Below are positions 51,669-60,171 of a DNA stretch of 64,000 bases, piece by piece. Each line of letters starts with the position of its first letter. Positions within the stretch are counted from its first letter, which is position 1. Below the pieces are notes generated by a model, which saw only the letters and a list, made by a program, of their open reading frames with translations, was not told the DNA's origin and did no database searches. A program made the position numbers and the translations under genes. Source of the stretch: Fibrobacterota bacterium (GTDB lineage Bacteria > Fibrobacterota > Chitinivibrionia > Chitinivibrionales > Chitinispirillaceae); NCBI GenBank assembly GCA_023436145.1, contig JAEZKP010000087.1, forward strand, positions 51,854 to 115,853, given 5' to 3'.

Positions 51669-52088
51669 ATGGGTGATTTTTTCAAGGACTTAGTATATTC
51701 CAAAGCTGATATCATAAATTTTCCATCCGGGATACCGGGTTTTGAAAAAAATAAAGATTTTGTTGTGGTTACCATACCAGAATTTGCACCCTTTGAATGG
51801 CTGGTTTGTGTTGATGGCTCACGCCTGCGCTTTGCCATCATTAACCCTCTCCTGTTTCTGCCGGATTATTCACCAAACATTATTAAGGAGCATCTGGGAG
51901 AACTTTCCATCGACAAACCAGAAGACATACTTCTCTATGTCATTGTAACCATACGTGAAAATCCTCTGGAATCCACGGCAAATCTTATCGGACCGGTGGT
52001 AATTAACCGTCAGAAAAAAATCGGTAAACAGATCATTATCGATGATGAGCGTTACAGTACGCAGGAACCCATTCTGAGAAAAGAGTAA
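51669..52088 (+). CDS. fliW: Flagellar assembly factor FliW
   Basis: A 139-residue protein with the FliW signatures FPSGIPGFEKNKDFVV and FAIINPLLFLPDYSP, then DILLYVIVTIRENPLESTAN. FliW binds CsrA and is displaced by cytoplasmic flagellin, thereby coupling flagellin translation to secretion. It ends 2 nt before csrA. The intergenic region to flagellin (264 nt) holds the flagellin terminator and presumably its own promoter; a weak sigma-54-like site (TGGCCT, 51535) does not match well. Confidence 0.93.
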   Translation: MGDFFKDLVYSKADIINFPSGIPGFEKNKDFVVVTIPEFAPFEWLVCVDGSRLRFAIINPLLFLPDYSPNIIKEHLGELSIDKPEDILLYVIVTIRENPLESTANLIGPVVINRQKKIGKQIIIDDERYSTQEPILRKE

Positions 52089-52090
52089 CG

Positions 52091-52336
52091 ATGCTGGTCT
52101 TAACTAGAAAACTGGGTGAAACTATCCGTATCGGAGATAACATCACAATTAAAATTGTTGATCTGGACGGAAGACATGTAAAGCTGGGCATCGAAGCTCC
52201 CAGAAATGTTTCTGTGAATCGGGAAGAGATATATGAGCGGATTCAACGGGAGAATCAGGCTGCTGCCATAAGCAGAGATAAGGCTCTGGAAAACATTGCT
52301 CATGTGTTACGGAAAAAGGAAAAACTGGACAGTTAA
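52091..52336 (+). CDS. csrA: Translational regulator CsrA
   Basis: An 81-residue protein: MLVLTRKLGETIRIGDNITI, then HVKLGIEAPRNVSVNREEIY, with the conserved RNA-binding Leu4/Arg6 and Arg44-type residues. The C-terminal extension (DKALENIAHVLRKKEKLDS) is a little long, as in organisms that use FliW. It represses translation of GGA-containing leaders, probably flagellin. Start 2 nt after fliW. Confidence 0.95.
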   Translation: MLVLTRKLGETIRIGDNITIKIVDLDGRHVKLGIEAPRNVSVNREEIYERIQRENQAAAISRDKALENIAHVLRKKEKLDS

Positions 52337-52338
52337 AA

Positions 52339-52554
52339 TTACTTCAGTGCAGCAGTGAGTACATGTGTGCTTTCATCAGAAGTATTAAACCAGAAAAGAA
52401 CCAGATCACCTTCAGTCGTAAAGCAATCCCCCAAATCCATTTTTGATGGGCAAGGATATATTTCCTTGTACATCTGCAATGCTTTAAAAATCATATAATC
52501 CTTTATCTCGTTCATATCTTTTTTATCGGCATTTTTTTTAAAAAGGTTTAGCAC
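52339..52554 (-). CDS. Hypothetical 71-residue protein
   Basis: Unrecognised. GTG start at 52554, with an alternative ATG at 52515. The sequence has coding character: KDYMIFKALQMYKEIYPCPS, then DLVLFWFNTSDESTHV, and no membrane segment. It lies on the minus strand between csrA (convergent, 2 nt away) and pdxA (divergent). No clear ribosome-binding site, so moderate confidence. Confidence 0.55.
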   Translation of the reverse strand: MLNLFKKNADKKDMNEIKDYMIFKALQMYKEIYPCPSKMDLGDCFTTEGDLVLFWFNTSDESTHVLTAALK

Positions 52555-52600
52555 TGATCAGGTATTTCTCTATCCTTAAACTCTAATCTGAGATGGTATC

Positions 52601-53572
52601 ATGATTTTTGCACTGACTTTGGGTGATCCGGCAGGAATCGGTCCTGAAATCACCATTAAGGCACTCACCTCCGGGGAAATTACTTTTCCTGTAGTGGTAA
52701 TTGGAGATTTGGCGGTTTTGCAAAACGCAGCCAGAATTCTTAAACTGGAGCCGGTTTTCCATTCGGTATCAGACCTGAAAGATTACCGGGAATCTGCTAT
52801 AAACGTTCTGGATCTGAAAATCATTTCTTCTGACCAGTACAAGTTGGCAACCGCACAACCGCTTTGCGGAAAAGCATCCTTCCTTTATATACAAAAAGCA
52901 ATTGACCTGGCAATCAAAGGTCAGGTTGATGCAGTTATAACCAACCCCATAAACAAAGAATCTCTTCACATGGCGGAAATCAATTTTCCAGGCCACACCG
53001 AAATCTTTGCCCACAGAACAAAGACTGAAGATTATTCAATGCTTTTTCTTTTAAGAAATGTGGGTGTAGCCCATGTAACCACTCACTGCTCAGTAAAAGA
53101 AGCAATCGGTCTGATTTCAAAGCAGTGGGTGTTAAAAAACATTATACTGCTGGAGAAAGCGATGAAGCGTTTGGGTGTCAGATCTCCACGAATAGCAGTT
53201 GGAGGTTTAAACCCTCATGCAGGAGAGAACGGTCTTTTTGGTGATGAGGAGATAATCCATATCAACCCCGCAATAAAACAGGCATTAGAGGAGGGAATAA
53301 ATGTATCAGGCCCCTACCCTCCTGATACCGTTTTCATGCGAGCTTTCAAAGGAGAGTTTGACGGTATAGTATCAATGCTTCACGACCACGGATTTGTTGC
53401 CTTAAAGAGCATGGATTTTGAACATGGAGTCAATATAACCATTGGTTTACCAATAATAAGAACTTCGGTTGGGCATGGAACAGCCTACGATCTGGCCGGA
53501 AAAGGAATTGCATCAGATGAGAGCCTTAAGGCTGCTCTGAGAGCTGCCTGGCTTCTCTATAAAAATAGGTAG
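52601..53572 (+). CDS. pdxA: 4-Hydroxythreonine-4-phosphate dehydrogenase
   Basis: A 323-residue protein of the PdxA family: LTLGDPAGIGPEITIK, TNPINKESLH, FPGHTEIFAHRT, GGLNPHAGENGLFGDEE, PYPPDTVFMRA and MLHDHGFVALK. His residues in these blocks bind the divalent metal. It oxidises 4-phosphohydroxy-L-threonine in the DXP-dependent pyridoxal-phosphate pathway. It stands alone here. Confidence 0.94.
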   Translation: MIFALTLGDPAGIGPEITIKALTSGEITFPVVVIGDLAVLQNAARILKLEPVFHSVSDLKDYRESAINVLDLKIISSDQYKLATAQPLCGKASFLYIQKAIDLAIKGQVDAVITNPINKESLHMAEINFPGHTEIFAHRTKTEDYSMLFLLRNVGVAHVTTHCSVKEAIGLISKQWVLKNIILLEKAMKRLGVRSPRIAVGGLNPHAGENGLFGDEEIIHINPAIKQALEEGINVSGPYPPDTVFMRAFKGEFDGIVSMLHDHGFVALKSMDFEHGVNITIGLPIIRTSVGHGTAYDLAGKGIASDESLKAALRAAWLLYKNR

Positions 53573-53598
53573 CTTTACTAGTATTGGAAGGAAACTGT

Positions 53599-53615
53599 GG
53601 CTGCTTATAGCAGCC
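53599..53615. terminator. Hairpin between convergent pdxA and PPIase genes
   Basis: GGCTGCT-TAT-AGCAGCC, a perfect 7-bp stem with a 3-nt loop, in the 49-nt gap between the convergent stops. No T run follows in either direction, so the termination role is tentative. Confidence 0.42.
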
Positions 53616-53621
53616 CACTCA

Positions 53622-54584
53622 TTAAAAATCCAGTAATTCCACATCAAAAATAAGTGTTGCATTAGGAGGGATAACACCACCTGCACCACGTGCTCCATAA
53701 CCTAACTCCGGGGGTATTATCAAAATTCTGCGTTCACCTTTTGACATATCCAGCAATCCCAGATCCCACCCTTTGATAACCATTCCTACACCGACCTCGA
53801 ACTCAAAAGGCTCATTGCGGTCTCTGGAGCTGTCAAATTTTGTACCATCAGTGAGCATCCCTGTATAATGAACTTTTATATTGGTACCCTGGGTTGGTTT
53901 TTCTCCATTTCCCTCTTTCTCCACGATATATTTGAGTCCGTATCCGGTAGTTACTGCTTTTTCCAGGAGTCCTCTGTAAAAGGCTTCCTTCTTCTCGTTT
54001 ATTTTTTTAACCATAGAATCAAAGCTTTCCTGATCAGATTTGAAGTTTTTGGCATCATTACCTACCCTGATTATTTTCACCGATTTAATGGTATCATTAG
54101 CGGCTATTTTGTTTACTACATCCATTCCCTCGATTACTTTACCGAAAACAGAATGTCTGTTGTCAAGGTGAGGTGTTGCAGACAGGGTGATAAAAAACTG
54201 ACTGCCATTAGTATTGGGGCCAGCATTAGCCATGGAGAGGATTCCAGGGCCGGTGTGCTTGAGATCCGGATGGAATTCATCAGGGAAAGAGTACCCCGGT
54301 CCGCCGGTACCGTTACCTCTGGGGTCACCACCCTGAATAACAAACCCGGGTACTACCCGATGAAATTTCAAACCGTCATAAAATTTCCCGTTTCCCGCAG
54401 ATGATTTTATAGTTCCCTCAGCCAGGCCCACAAAATTAGCTACAGTCATTGGTGCTTTCTGGAACTCCAGAGAGACGACTATTTTACCTTTGGAAGTAAT
54501 AATTTCTCCATAAAGGCCATCAGGGTAATCGGATGCACAGGAGAGTGCAGCACAAAAGATAGTCAAGATAGCGATTCCTTTCAT
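53622..54584 (-). CDS. Cyclophilin-FKBP fusion peptidyl-prolyl isomerase, putative lipoprotein
   Basis: From ATG 54584 (320 residues; AAGGAG lies about 12 nt upstream, and the TTG at 54614 would overlap the previous gene). A lipoprotein-like signal ends ALSCAS. Residues about 25-175 are cyclophilin (GFVIQGGDPRGNGTGGPGYS, NTNGSQFFITL, LDNRHSVFGKVIEG). A linker helix follows, then FKBP (about 220-320: VHYTGMLTDGTKFDSSRDRN, GMVIKGWDLGLLDMSKGE, GYGARGAGGVIPPNATL). Both isomerase cores look intact. A double PPIase exported to the envelope suggests an extracytoplasmic folding role. Confidence 0.92.
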   Translation of the reverse strand: MKGIAILTIFCAALSCASDYPDGLYGEIITSKGKIVVSLEFQKAPMTVANFVGLAEGTIKSSAGNGKFYDGLKFHRVVPGFVIQGGDPRGNGTGGPGYSFPDEFHPDLKHTGPGILSMANAGPNTNGSQFFITLSATPHLDNRHSVFGKVIEGMDVVNKIAANDTIKSVKIIRVGNDAKNFKSDQESFDSMVKKINEKKEAFYRGLLEKAVTTGYGLKYIVEKEGNGEKPTQGTNIKVHYTGMLTDGTKFDSSRDRNEPFEFEVGVGMVIKGWDLGLLDMSKGERRILIIPPELGYGARGAGGVIPPNATLIFDVELLDF

Positions 54585-54600
54585 ATTGATAGAAAACTCC

Positions 54601-54882
54601 TTAATCCCAATCAAAAGGTGATTTAAATGGTTCTATGGAACCATCATCTTCTTCTTTAGCTTTTTTAAATTTCATTTCGATTTCAGCTTTTCTTTTGGCC
54701 TCCTCTTCTTTGGCTTTCTGGAATTTGTCATCCCAGGCGACCCCTTTTTTTCTTGCTTGTAAAAACTGCTCAAAATTGGCTTTAGGCTGGTCTGCAGCTT
54801 TATGATCCACCACCTTCAAAGTTGCGGAATCAATCCACAAAGTACCTTTACACATTGGACATTTGATTTCATACAGACTCAT
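54601..54882 (-). CDS. Zinc-ribbon-like protein with acidic/basic coiled coil
   Basis: A 93-residue protein. The N-terminus has CPMC (Cys8, Cys11) but no second Cys pair, so only half of a zinc ribbon is visible. Residues 40-80 are a highly charged helix (QARKKGVAWDDKFQKAKEEE). The end is acidic/aromatic (SPFDWD). Function unknown. It starts the operon, followed by the double PPIase gene 16 nt later, which suggests a shared role in protein folding. Confidence 0.68.
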   Translation of the reverse strand: MSLYEIKCPMCKGTLWIDSATLKVVDHKAADQPKANFEQFLQARKKGVAWDDKFQKAKEEEAKRKAEIEMKFKKAKEEDDGSIEPFKSPFDWD

Positions 54883-55092
54883 AGTGTAACTCCTGTTCTC
54901 TGTTAGCTTAAGAAAAATATATCATGACTATTCAAAAGAATAATACCCAACTTGAGCTGAGCAGTTATGATTTTCAGAAGCATCTTGGAGAAATTATTTT
55001 CCCTTAAGCAATTTGAGGGATTGTACGTTTGCCCCAAAAGGCCTTTAATTTGCAGGGATAAATTTAAAAAAACGCAGATAAAAGAGGTGATT

Positions 55093-55167
55093 ATGATTAA
55101 TTTCATTGATAACGGGTTCAGTAATCAATTATTTATGAATATGTATGATTTCAGGTATCGTTCATAA
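55093..55167 (+). CDS. Possible 24-residue leader peptide upstream of the GGDEF gene
   Basis: ATG at 55093 is preceded by AAAGAGGTG (5 nt spacing) and opens a 24-codon frame (INFIDNGFSNQLF and YDFRYRS) that ends 11 nt before the GGDEF gene, which has no clear ribosome-binding site of its own. It could be a leader that couples translation. Speculative. Confidence 0.3.
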   Translation: MINFIDNGFSNQLFMNMYDFRYRS

Positions 55168-55178
55168 AGCGCTTAAAT

Positions 55179-56015
55179 ATGAATAATGAAATGCCATTTG
55201 AAGGGTTTAGAGAATTAATCCAGGTTCCTCTGCAGCAGGATCAGAGCTCACTGGATCTGATAAAACGGATTTTCATCGAGTTGCGTTCAAGCCAGCCAAA
55301 CCCTTTCGGAATGCTTCTACAGAAACTTACCGGCAAAGCGTTTCCCAATCGGGAAGCTGTAATGCACTGGCGCCATATACTAGAAAACAAAAAAGGAATG
55401 GAGCAGAAACTTGGTCGTACAGTAGGAATACAGATCGCCGCCATGGACTATTTTTCCCAACAGAATGCAGCAGAAGAGATTCTTTTTCAGACTATTGAGA
55501 AACCGGATAAAGAGCTGGTTGCCAAGACAGACGAAGAATGGATTGAAAGGGTCTACACTCCAGGGTATCATCTGGAAAAACTTAAAGAAGAAATACTGCG
55601 TTCCAAAAGATATAAGCATGCTTTGTCTGCAATACTTCTGGATATCGATGAATTCCGTAGAGTCAACGATCTGCTCTCCCATAAGATCGGGGATCAGGTT
55701 CTTACAATCATTGTGAAAATCATTAAAAAAACCATACGGAATGTGGATATACTCAGTCGTTACTCTGGAGACCGTTTCATGCTTATTCTGCCCAATACTA
55801 ATAAAAGAGAGGCGATGGAGCTGGCAGAGCGGCTTCGAAATAATGTGCATGAACGGACAAAGCGGCTTGAGGGTTTATCCGGAGGAGTGACTATCACTCT
55901 TTCGGTTGGACAATGCAGTAAAGAGGATTCCTCCAACGAGTTTCTTAAACGGTTGGAAAGTGCACTTCTGGAAGGAAAGAAGAAGGGACGCAACAGTGTG
56001 TATGTGCTTCCATAG
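55179..56015 (+). CDS. GGDEF-domain protein with degenerate active site
   Basis: A 278-residue soluble protein. A helical N-terminal region (1-130, no recognised sensor domain) precedes a GGDEF domain (about 135-278): AILLDIDEFRRVNDLLSHKIGD matches the substrate-binding helix, but the catalytic loop reads Ser196-Gly-Asp-Arg-Phe200 instead of GG(D/E)EF. The metal-binding Glu is replaced by Arg, so cyclic-di-GMP synthesis is unlikely; it may instead bind GTP or act as a scaffold. No RxxD inhibitory site is obvious. No clear ribosome-binding site; see the small upstream frame. Confidence 0.85.
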   Translation: MNNEMPFEGFRELIQVPLQQDQSSLDLIKRIFIELRSSQPNPFGMLLQKLTGKAFPNREAVMHWRHILENKKGMEQKLGRTVGIQIAAMDYFSQQNAAEEILFQTIEKPDKELVAKTDEEWIERVYTPGYHLEKLKEEILRSKRYKHALSAILLDIDEFRRVNDLLSHKIGDQVLTIIVKIIKKTIRNVDILSRYSGDRFMLILPNTNKREAMELAERLRNNVHERTKRLEGLSGGVTITLSVGQCSKEDSSNEFLKRLESALLEGKKKGRNSVYVLP

Positions 56016-56149
56016 GTAATCTCAGAGCAATAATTCTACACTTTTTGCACAGCTGTGTTCTCTTTATTTTCAAAATGACATTATTAATATTATATTATAC
56101 GGAACTACCCGTTTTTTTCTGAAATTAAATCCATGCAGAGGCAAAGTAT

Positions 56150-56494
56150 ATGGATATTGGCGGAAGGGAAAAAAAGCAGTATCACATTATTGATATTGTT
56201 GGTAAGATCGACCGGCTCAAGGATTCGATTGTATTAAAGTCTTATATCAACACATTGCTGGAGAAAAACAGTTACTTTATTGCCATGAATCTGGCACAGG
56301 TGACTTATCTGGACAGTGGAGCTTTGAATGTGCTGATATATTGTCATAATACCCTTAAGAAAAAGGGTGGCAACCTGGTGTTGATCGAACCAAACGAATA
56401 TGTACGTGATGTGCTTGAGGTTGTGGGACTCAACAAATTAGTAAAAATATTTTCAACTGAAGAGGAGTTTGAGCATGAACTTCAAAACGCTTAA
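56150..56494 (+). CDS. STAS-domain anti-sigma-factor-antagonist-like protein
   Basis: A 114-residue STAS protein (KQYHIIDIVGKIDRLKDSIV, YLDSGALNVLIYCHNTLKKK). The Ser in LDSGALN is the residue phosphorylated in SpoIIAA-type antagonists. No kinase or phosphatase partner is adjacent. Its stop lies 20 nt inside the next gene's start region, so translation is likely coupled. Confidence 0.86.
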   Translation: MDIGGREKKQYHIIDIVGKIDRLKDSIVLKSYINTLLEKNSYFIAMNLAQVTYLDSGALNVLIYCHNTLKKKGGNLVLIEPNEYVRDVLEVVGLNKLVKIFSTEEEFEHELQNA

Positions 56495-56810
56495 ATGGAT
56501 CTTAGCAACCTGTGTGATTCTTGCCGGGTGTGGTTCACAGGAACTTATTAAACCAGACCAGACTCAAATTGATGCCTACATTCAAGCTCATCCCGATCTT
56601 CCGGAATTAGATAAATCCTGTATATACGATGGACGCTTCGAAATTGGAATCAAGCAGGAAACCCTGTTCTTTCTTTTAGGTGAGCCTCCATTAATCGAAA
56701 AAATACAGCAGCCATGGGCTCTGCAAGAAAAATGGACCTATAAAAAAGGCAACAGCAAAGTCTTTATAATCGAAGACAAACATGTGGTTGGTATACTGGA
56801 AGAAGAATAA
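56475..56810 (+). CDS. Putative lipoprotein of unknown function
   Basis: 111 residues from ATG 56475 (AGAGGAG lies about 8 nt upstream; a TTG six nt earlier is less likely). The lipoprotein signal ends VILAGCGSQ. The mature part (RFEIGIKQETLFFLLGEPPL, WTYKKGNSKVFIIEDKHVV) resembles small SmpA/OmlA-like outer-membrane assembly modules in its GxxKxxxxxLLGEP pattern, but I cannot confirm that. It overlaps the STAS gene by 20 nt. Confidence 0.68.
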   Translation: MNFKTLKWILATCVILAGCGSQELIKPDQTQIDAYIQAHPDLPELDKSCIYDGRFEIGIKQETLFFLLGEPPLIEKIQQPWALQEKWTYKKGNSKVFIIEDKHVVGILEEE

Positions 56811-56830
56811 TTCAACTTTTATGAATTGGC

Positions 56831-56850
56831 TTGGCGGGGCAACCCGCCAA
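56831..56850 (+). other. Perfect 8-bp hairpin with GNRA-type tetraloop
   Basis: TTGGCGGG-GCAA-CCCGCCAA folds into a fully paired 8-bp stem closed by a GCAA tetraloop, between the lipoprotein gene and cvpA. No T run follows (ACTTACTG), so it is not a typical intrinsic terminator. An mRNA-stabilising or processing element is possible. Confidence 0.62.
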
Positions 56851-56950
56851 ACTTACTGTGAATCACTACTCCCTCTGTACCGAAATCTTCTGTTCCTCTT
56901 GTCAGCTCTTTTATCTTCACCAATGATCAGATCCTTACTGGGAACTTTAA

Positions 56951-57505
56951 ATGCATACTCTTGATATTGTTTTCTCAGTCTTTGCATTGATCTTTATTTT
57001 CATAGGTATAAAAAGAGGCTTTATTGGTGAAATAATCAGGCTGGTTGCCATGATTGGAGGTTTTTTCGGAGCATTCTTGTACTATAACGACCTTTCTATT
57101 GTTCTCCAGTTTATTAAGCTCCCCTCCTATATCAGAAATGCACTCTCTTTTACCATTCTGTATATAGCGATTGCACTTTCATTTATTGCTCTGGGCTGGT
57201 TGCTAAAAAAAATAGTTCATCTGACACTTCTTGGATGGCTGGACAGATTACTTGGAGCCTTGCTGGGTTTTCTTAAAACTGTTTTAATAGCCTGGATAGT
57301 TTGCCTTTCTATTTCCACATTCCATCGAACAGAGGCCAATTTCAGTAAGTCAACTGTATATCAGGTATTTAAGAGCCTTCCCTCCACCATGAGACTTACC
57401 GAACTGACCAAAACCCGTAATCACCTTAGAAAACTTATTGATCCGAATTATAAAGAAAAAGTAAAGAATAAGGTTGAAAAAGTTAAATCATCCGTGCTAC
57501 AATAA
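56951..57505 (+). CDS. cvpA: CvpA-family membrane protein
   Basis: A 184-residue protein with about four membrane segments: VFALIFIFIGIKRGFIGEII, then LVAMIGGFFGAFLYY, and the conserved GWLDRLLGALLGFLKTVL. CvpA proteins are linked to colicin V export and envelope stress in E. coli; their biochemical role is unclear. The tail (about 150-184) is strongly basic and helical. Confidence 0.86.
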   Translation: MHTLDIVFSVFALIFIFIGIKRGFIGEIIRLVAMIGGFFGAFLYYNDLSIVLQFIKLPSYIRNALSFTILYIAIALSFIALGWLLKKIVHLTLLGWLDRLLGALLGFLKTVLIAWIVCLSISTFHRTEANFSKSTVYQVFKSLPSTMRLTELTKTRNHLRKLIDPNYKEKVKNKVEKVKSSVLQ

Positions 57506-57544
57506 AAACCGAAATAAACTGGATCTCTAAACCGGAGTTCATTT

Positions 57545-58354
57545 TTGATTTATTTGTTCAGTATTTGCCTGGGATTGATCCTTGGGTCTTTTTTCAATGT
57601 GTTGATCTGGCGAATTCCCCGTGAGGAATCAATTCTCTGGCCACCATCCCATTGTCCTGCTTGTGGTAAAAATATAAAGCCTTGGGAGAATATTCCGGTA
57701 GTAAGTTTCCTGCTTTTAGGCGGTAAATGCCATAACTGTAAGAATTCTATCTCCTGGGTTTATCCTTTAATAGAGTTGATGGCCGCAGTGTGCTCCCTGG
57801 TACTATGCATTACTTTATTCAGTAAAACCATATCCGATTTCAACTGGTTAAGTTTCCCGGTATCTCTTCTGCGATATATTTTCCTATTGTTAATGTTACC
57901 GGTGGCGGTAATAGACATAAAACATTACATCATTCCTGACGGATTCACCCTTCCTTTTATTGTATCGGGACTTCTGTTCTCTTTTCTTCCCGGTGAGATT
58001 ACCCCGATCCAATCTTTTGCGGGAATTTTGCTTGGTGGAGGTACGCTTTATCTGATTGGGTGGATCGGAAGCGCGATTTTGAAGAAAGGTGATGCAATGG
58101 GCTTTGGTGATGTCAAACTTATGGCAGCAGCCGGAGCAATCTTTGGTGCGAAATTTTCCCTGATGAGTATTATCTTCGGAGCGTTTTTCGGCTCAGTTAT
58201 AGGATTGACACTTATTGCATTAAAAAAATTGGATCCCGATCATCATATTCCTTTCGGCCCGTTTCTGGGAGCTGGACTCTGGCTTTCGGTGATGGCCGGA
58301 GATCTTATTTTAAAAACGTACTACACTTTTTTGGAAAAAATTTCCCTGTTTTAA
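57545..58354 (+). CDS. pilD: Prepilin peptidase (type IV prepilin peptidase family A24)
   Basis: A 269-residue membrane protein. TTG start supported by GGAG 7 nt upstream. The N-terminal zinc-binding CPACGKNIKPWENIPV and CHNCK pairs, then catalytic Asp in AVIDIKHYIIPDG and in GDAMGFGDVKLMAA, identify a full-length PilD with both methylase-associated and peptidase parts. It processes prepilins and pseudopilins of type IV pili or type II secretion; no such substrate gene is in this window. Confidence 0.93.
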   Translation: MIYLFSICLGLILGSFFNVLIWRIPREESILWPPSHCPACGKNIKPWENIPVVSFLLLGGKCHNCKNSISWVYPLIELMAAVCSLVLCITLFSKTISDFNWLSFPVSLLRYIFLLLMLPVAVIDIKHYIIPDGFTLPFIVSGLLFSFLPGEITPIQSFAGILLGGGTLYLIGWIGSAILKKGDAMGFGDVKLMAAAGAIFGAKFSLMSIIFGAFFGSVIGLTLIALKKLDPDHHIPFGPFLGAGLWLSVMAGDLILKTYYTFLEKISLF

Positions 58355-58453
58355 AAATGGTCCGGTTTTTATTGCCGGTAATTAGCGGGATCACACCAAT
58401 AGCTTTTCCGTGGATAATAAAATATATAAACAGCAGATTTTCAGCCCCACATC

Positions 58454-58966
58454 TTATCTCCAGGTTTGCGAATTTGATTCCATTACTGGAATAATATTAA
58501 TCAACTGACCAATATCTTCCGTTATATAATCAGCATACTCATATTGGACCTGTCCAACTCCTTTTGAAAAAAAGATTGTGTGCAAACCAGCAAGTTTTAC
58601 AGGCTTGATATCCTTTTCATAATCATTTCCAATCATTACAATTTCATCAGATCTGAATCCGACATTGTCAATAATCCTGGAATAAAACCGGATATCTGGT
58701 TTAGTAGACCCCAACTCTTTAGATGTAAAGGCATAATGTATAAGATTATTTATTCCAACCCTCTCAAATGCCTTTCTCATCAATGCATTATCAGAATCAC
58801 CTGCATTGGAAGCGGCACAACATACATATTTATTACTTAATATCTGTAGAGTGTTATATACATTTGGCATTAATTCAACTTCAGGCCAGTTAAACATTGG
58901 TCCATTGTACTCCGGGAAATCTCTCATCAGAGTATCGCCCCAATCGAAAATCAATGCTTTTATCAT
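58454..58966 (-). CDS. HAD-superfamily hydrolase
   Basis: A 170-residue protein with HAD motifs: LIFDWGDTLMRD (motif I), CCAASNAGDSDN (motif II Ser region), GSTKPDIRFY (motif III Lys) and VMIGNDYEKDIKPVKLAGLH (motif IV acidic). A small phosphatase or phosphoglycolate-like enzyme is likely; the substrate cannot be read. The stop is 55 nt from the M23 gene end. It is convergent with the prepilin peptidase gene. Confidence 0.87.
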   Translation of the reverse strand: MIKALIFDWGDTLMRDFPEYNGPMFNWPEVELMPNVYNTLQILSNKYVCCAASNAGDSDNALMRKAFERVGINNLIHYAFTSKELGSTKPDIRFYSRIIDNVGFRSDEIVMIGNDYEKDIKPVKLAGLHTIFFSKGVGQVQYEYADYITEDIGQLINIIPVMESNSQTWR

Positions 58967-59022
58967 ATTTTATCAAGACCTGTTATATTCGCGATTCCCA
59001 ACGTTGCGCAATAATGGCTGCT

Positions 59023-60171
59023 TCACTGATTTTGTTTTTCTCCAATAAAAGTAATCGGATTTTCATAGAAAACAGTATCGATGTCATATCCAGATATGTC
59101 GGCGTTTGAAAAAGACCTTTTTTCGATACCGAAATGGACATGTGCCCAATAACCCCCATTGTCATAAGTAACAGAGTTTCCGATTTGTCCTATTCTATCC
59201 CCCATATATACGGTATCTCCAACGTTCAGGTTATTATATGGAGAAAGGTGCCCATAAATGGCGCAAATTGTGTCTGCTGAAGAAACGACTGATTCAACCA
59301 CGACAATATTTCCCCAGGATAGATTATGTGATATCATTTTTACTATACCGTCACAGATTGAATGGACAGGTAAACCTTCCAGAAGCCATCCGGAATCTAT
59401 TCCTATGTGATAAATCCTTCCTGTTTTACTTCCGAAATATCCTCTTTTAGGTGAGTTCTTTAGCTTCCATACATACTGCTGATGTGGATAGATAAAGCTG
59501 TCACATTGAATCGCAGTTTCTGTAGTATCCCCTTCAAAGTAGTGCATTGAAGGATCATCATTTACTTTTCTATTGTAAATATAATCGAGCTTAAGTGGTT
59601 TCTCATTGTAATACTTTGGTAAATAAGGTATCCTGTTTCTGAACCCACCGTTTTTTATTGCTTTGATCGATGCTTCAATTGTTTTACATACATATCCGTT
59701 ACCCTCTTTTTTGAGCCATTCTTTCAGTCCAGGTATGGAATCTGAGTCAGCAAGAAATCCGTATGCATTTGCAACGCACTCCCGGATTATAGCATTTGAA
59801 GAATTTTTAAATATTGCTGCATATTTCAGGTTTTTTGAATCATTCATTTGACTGATTGCATTTATAAACCATATTTTCATCAATGGATTTCCATTGTTTT
59901 CATTTATCAATTTGATCCATCGGGAAATAAAAAAATTGTCCCTATACCTGAATATGAGGTAATAATCATTCACAATATCTATCTGGTCCTTTTTTAATCT
60001 TTTTTCAAAATCTCTATGCCCTTTCAATGCATCACCGGATGTCAGATACATTGGCGACGGATGTAAAATACGTAGGCTGGTGTCGATCTCAATTTTTTGA
60101 GAGAAATCAAAACCAAAGAGCTTAAAAGTAAGAAAGAGTATCGTAATTGATCTGAACATCAGTAATGACAA
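59023..60171 (-). CDS. Exported M23-family metallopeptidase with HEAT-like region
   Basis: A 382-residue protein with an N-terminal hydrophobic signal-like stretch. Residues about 100-180 look like two HEAT-type repeats (SNAIIRECVANAYGFLADSD). The C-terminal LytM/M23 domain has zinc ligands in YHIGIDSG (HxGxD), YGHLS and HVHFG, all intact, so it should cleave peptidoglycan cross-links or related peptides. HEAT repeats plus M23 is an unusual layout. It is part of the minus-strand block at the right end. Confidence 0.82.
   Translation of the reverse strand: MSLLMFRSITILFLTFKLFGFDFSQKIEIDTSLRILHPSPMYLTSGDALKGHRDFEKRLKKDQIDIVNDYYLIFRYRDNFFISRWIKLINENNGNPLMKIWFINAISQMNDSKNLKYAAIFKNSSNAIIRECVANAYGFLADSDSIPGLKEWLKKEGNGYVCKTIEASIKAIKNGGFRNRIPYLPKYYNEKPLKLDYIYNRKVNDDPSMHYFEGDTTETAIQCDSFIYPHQQYVWKLKNSPKRGYFGSKTGRIYHIGIDSGWLLEGLPVHSICDGIVKMISHNLSWGNIVVVESVVSSADTICAIYGHLSPYNNLNVGDTVYMGDRIGQIGNSVTYDNGGYWAHVHFGIEKRSFSNADISGYDIDTVFYENPITFIGEKQNQ

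Noticed and set aside
56782..56964. A 60-codon frame bridging the lipoprotein and cvpA
   Set aside because: It overlaps both genes and the perfect hairpin, and has no recognisable motif.
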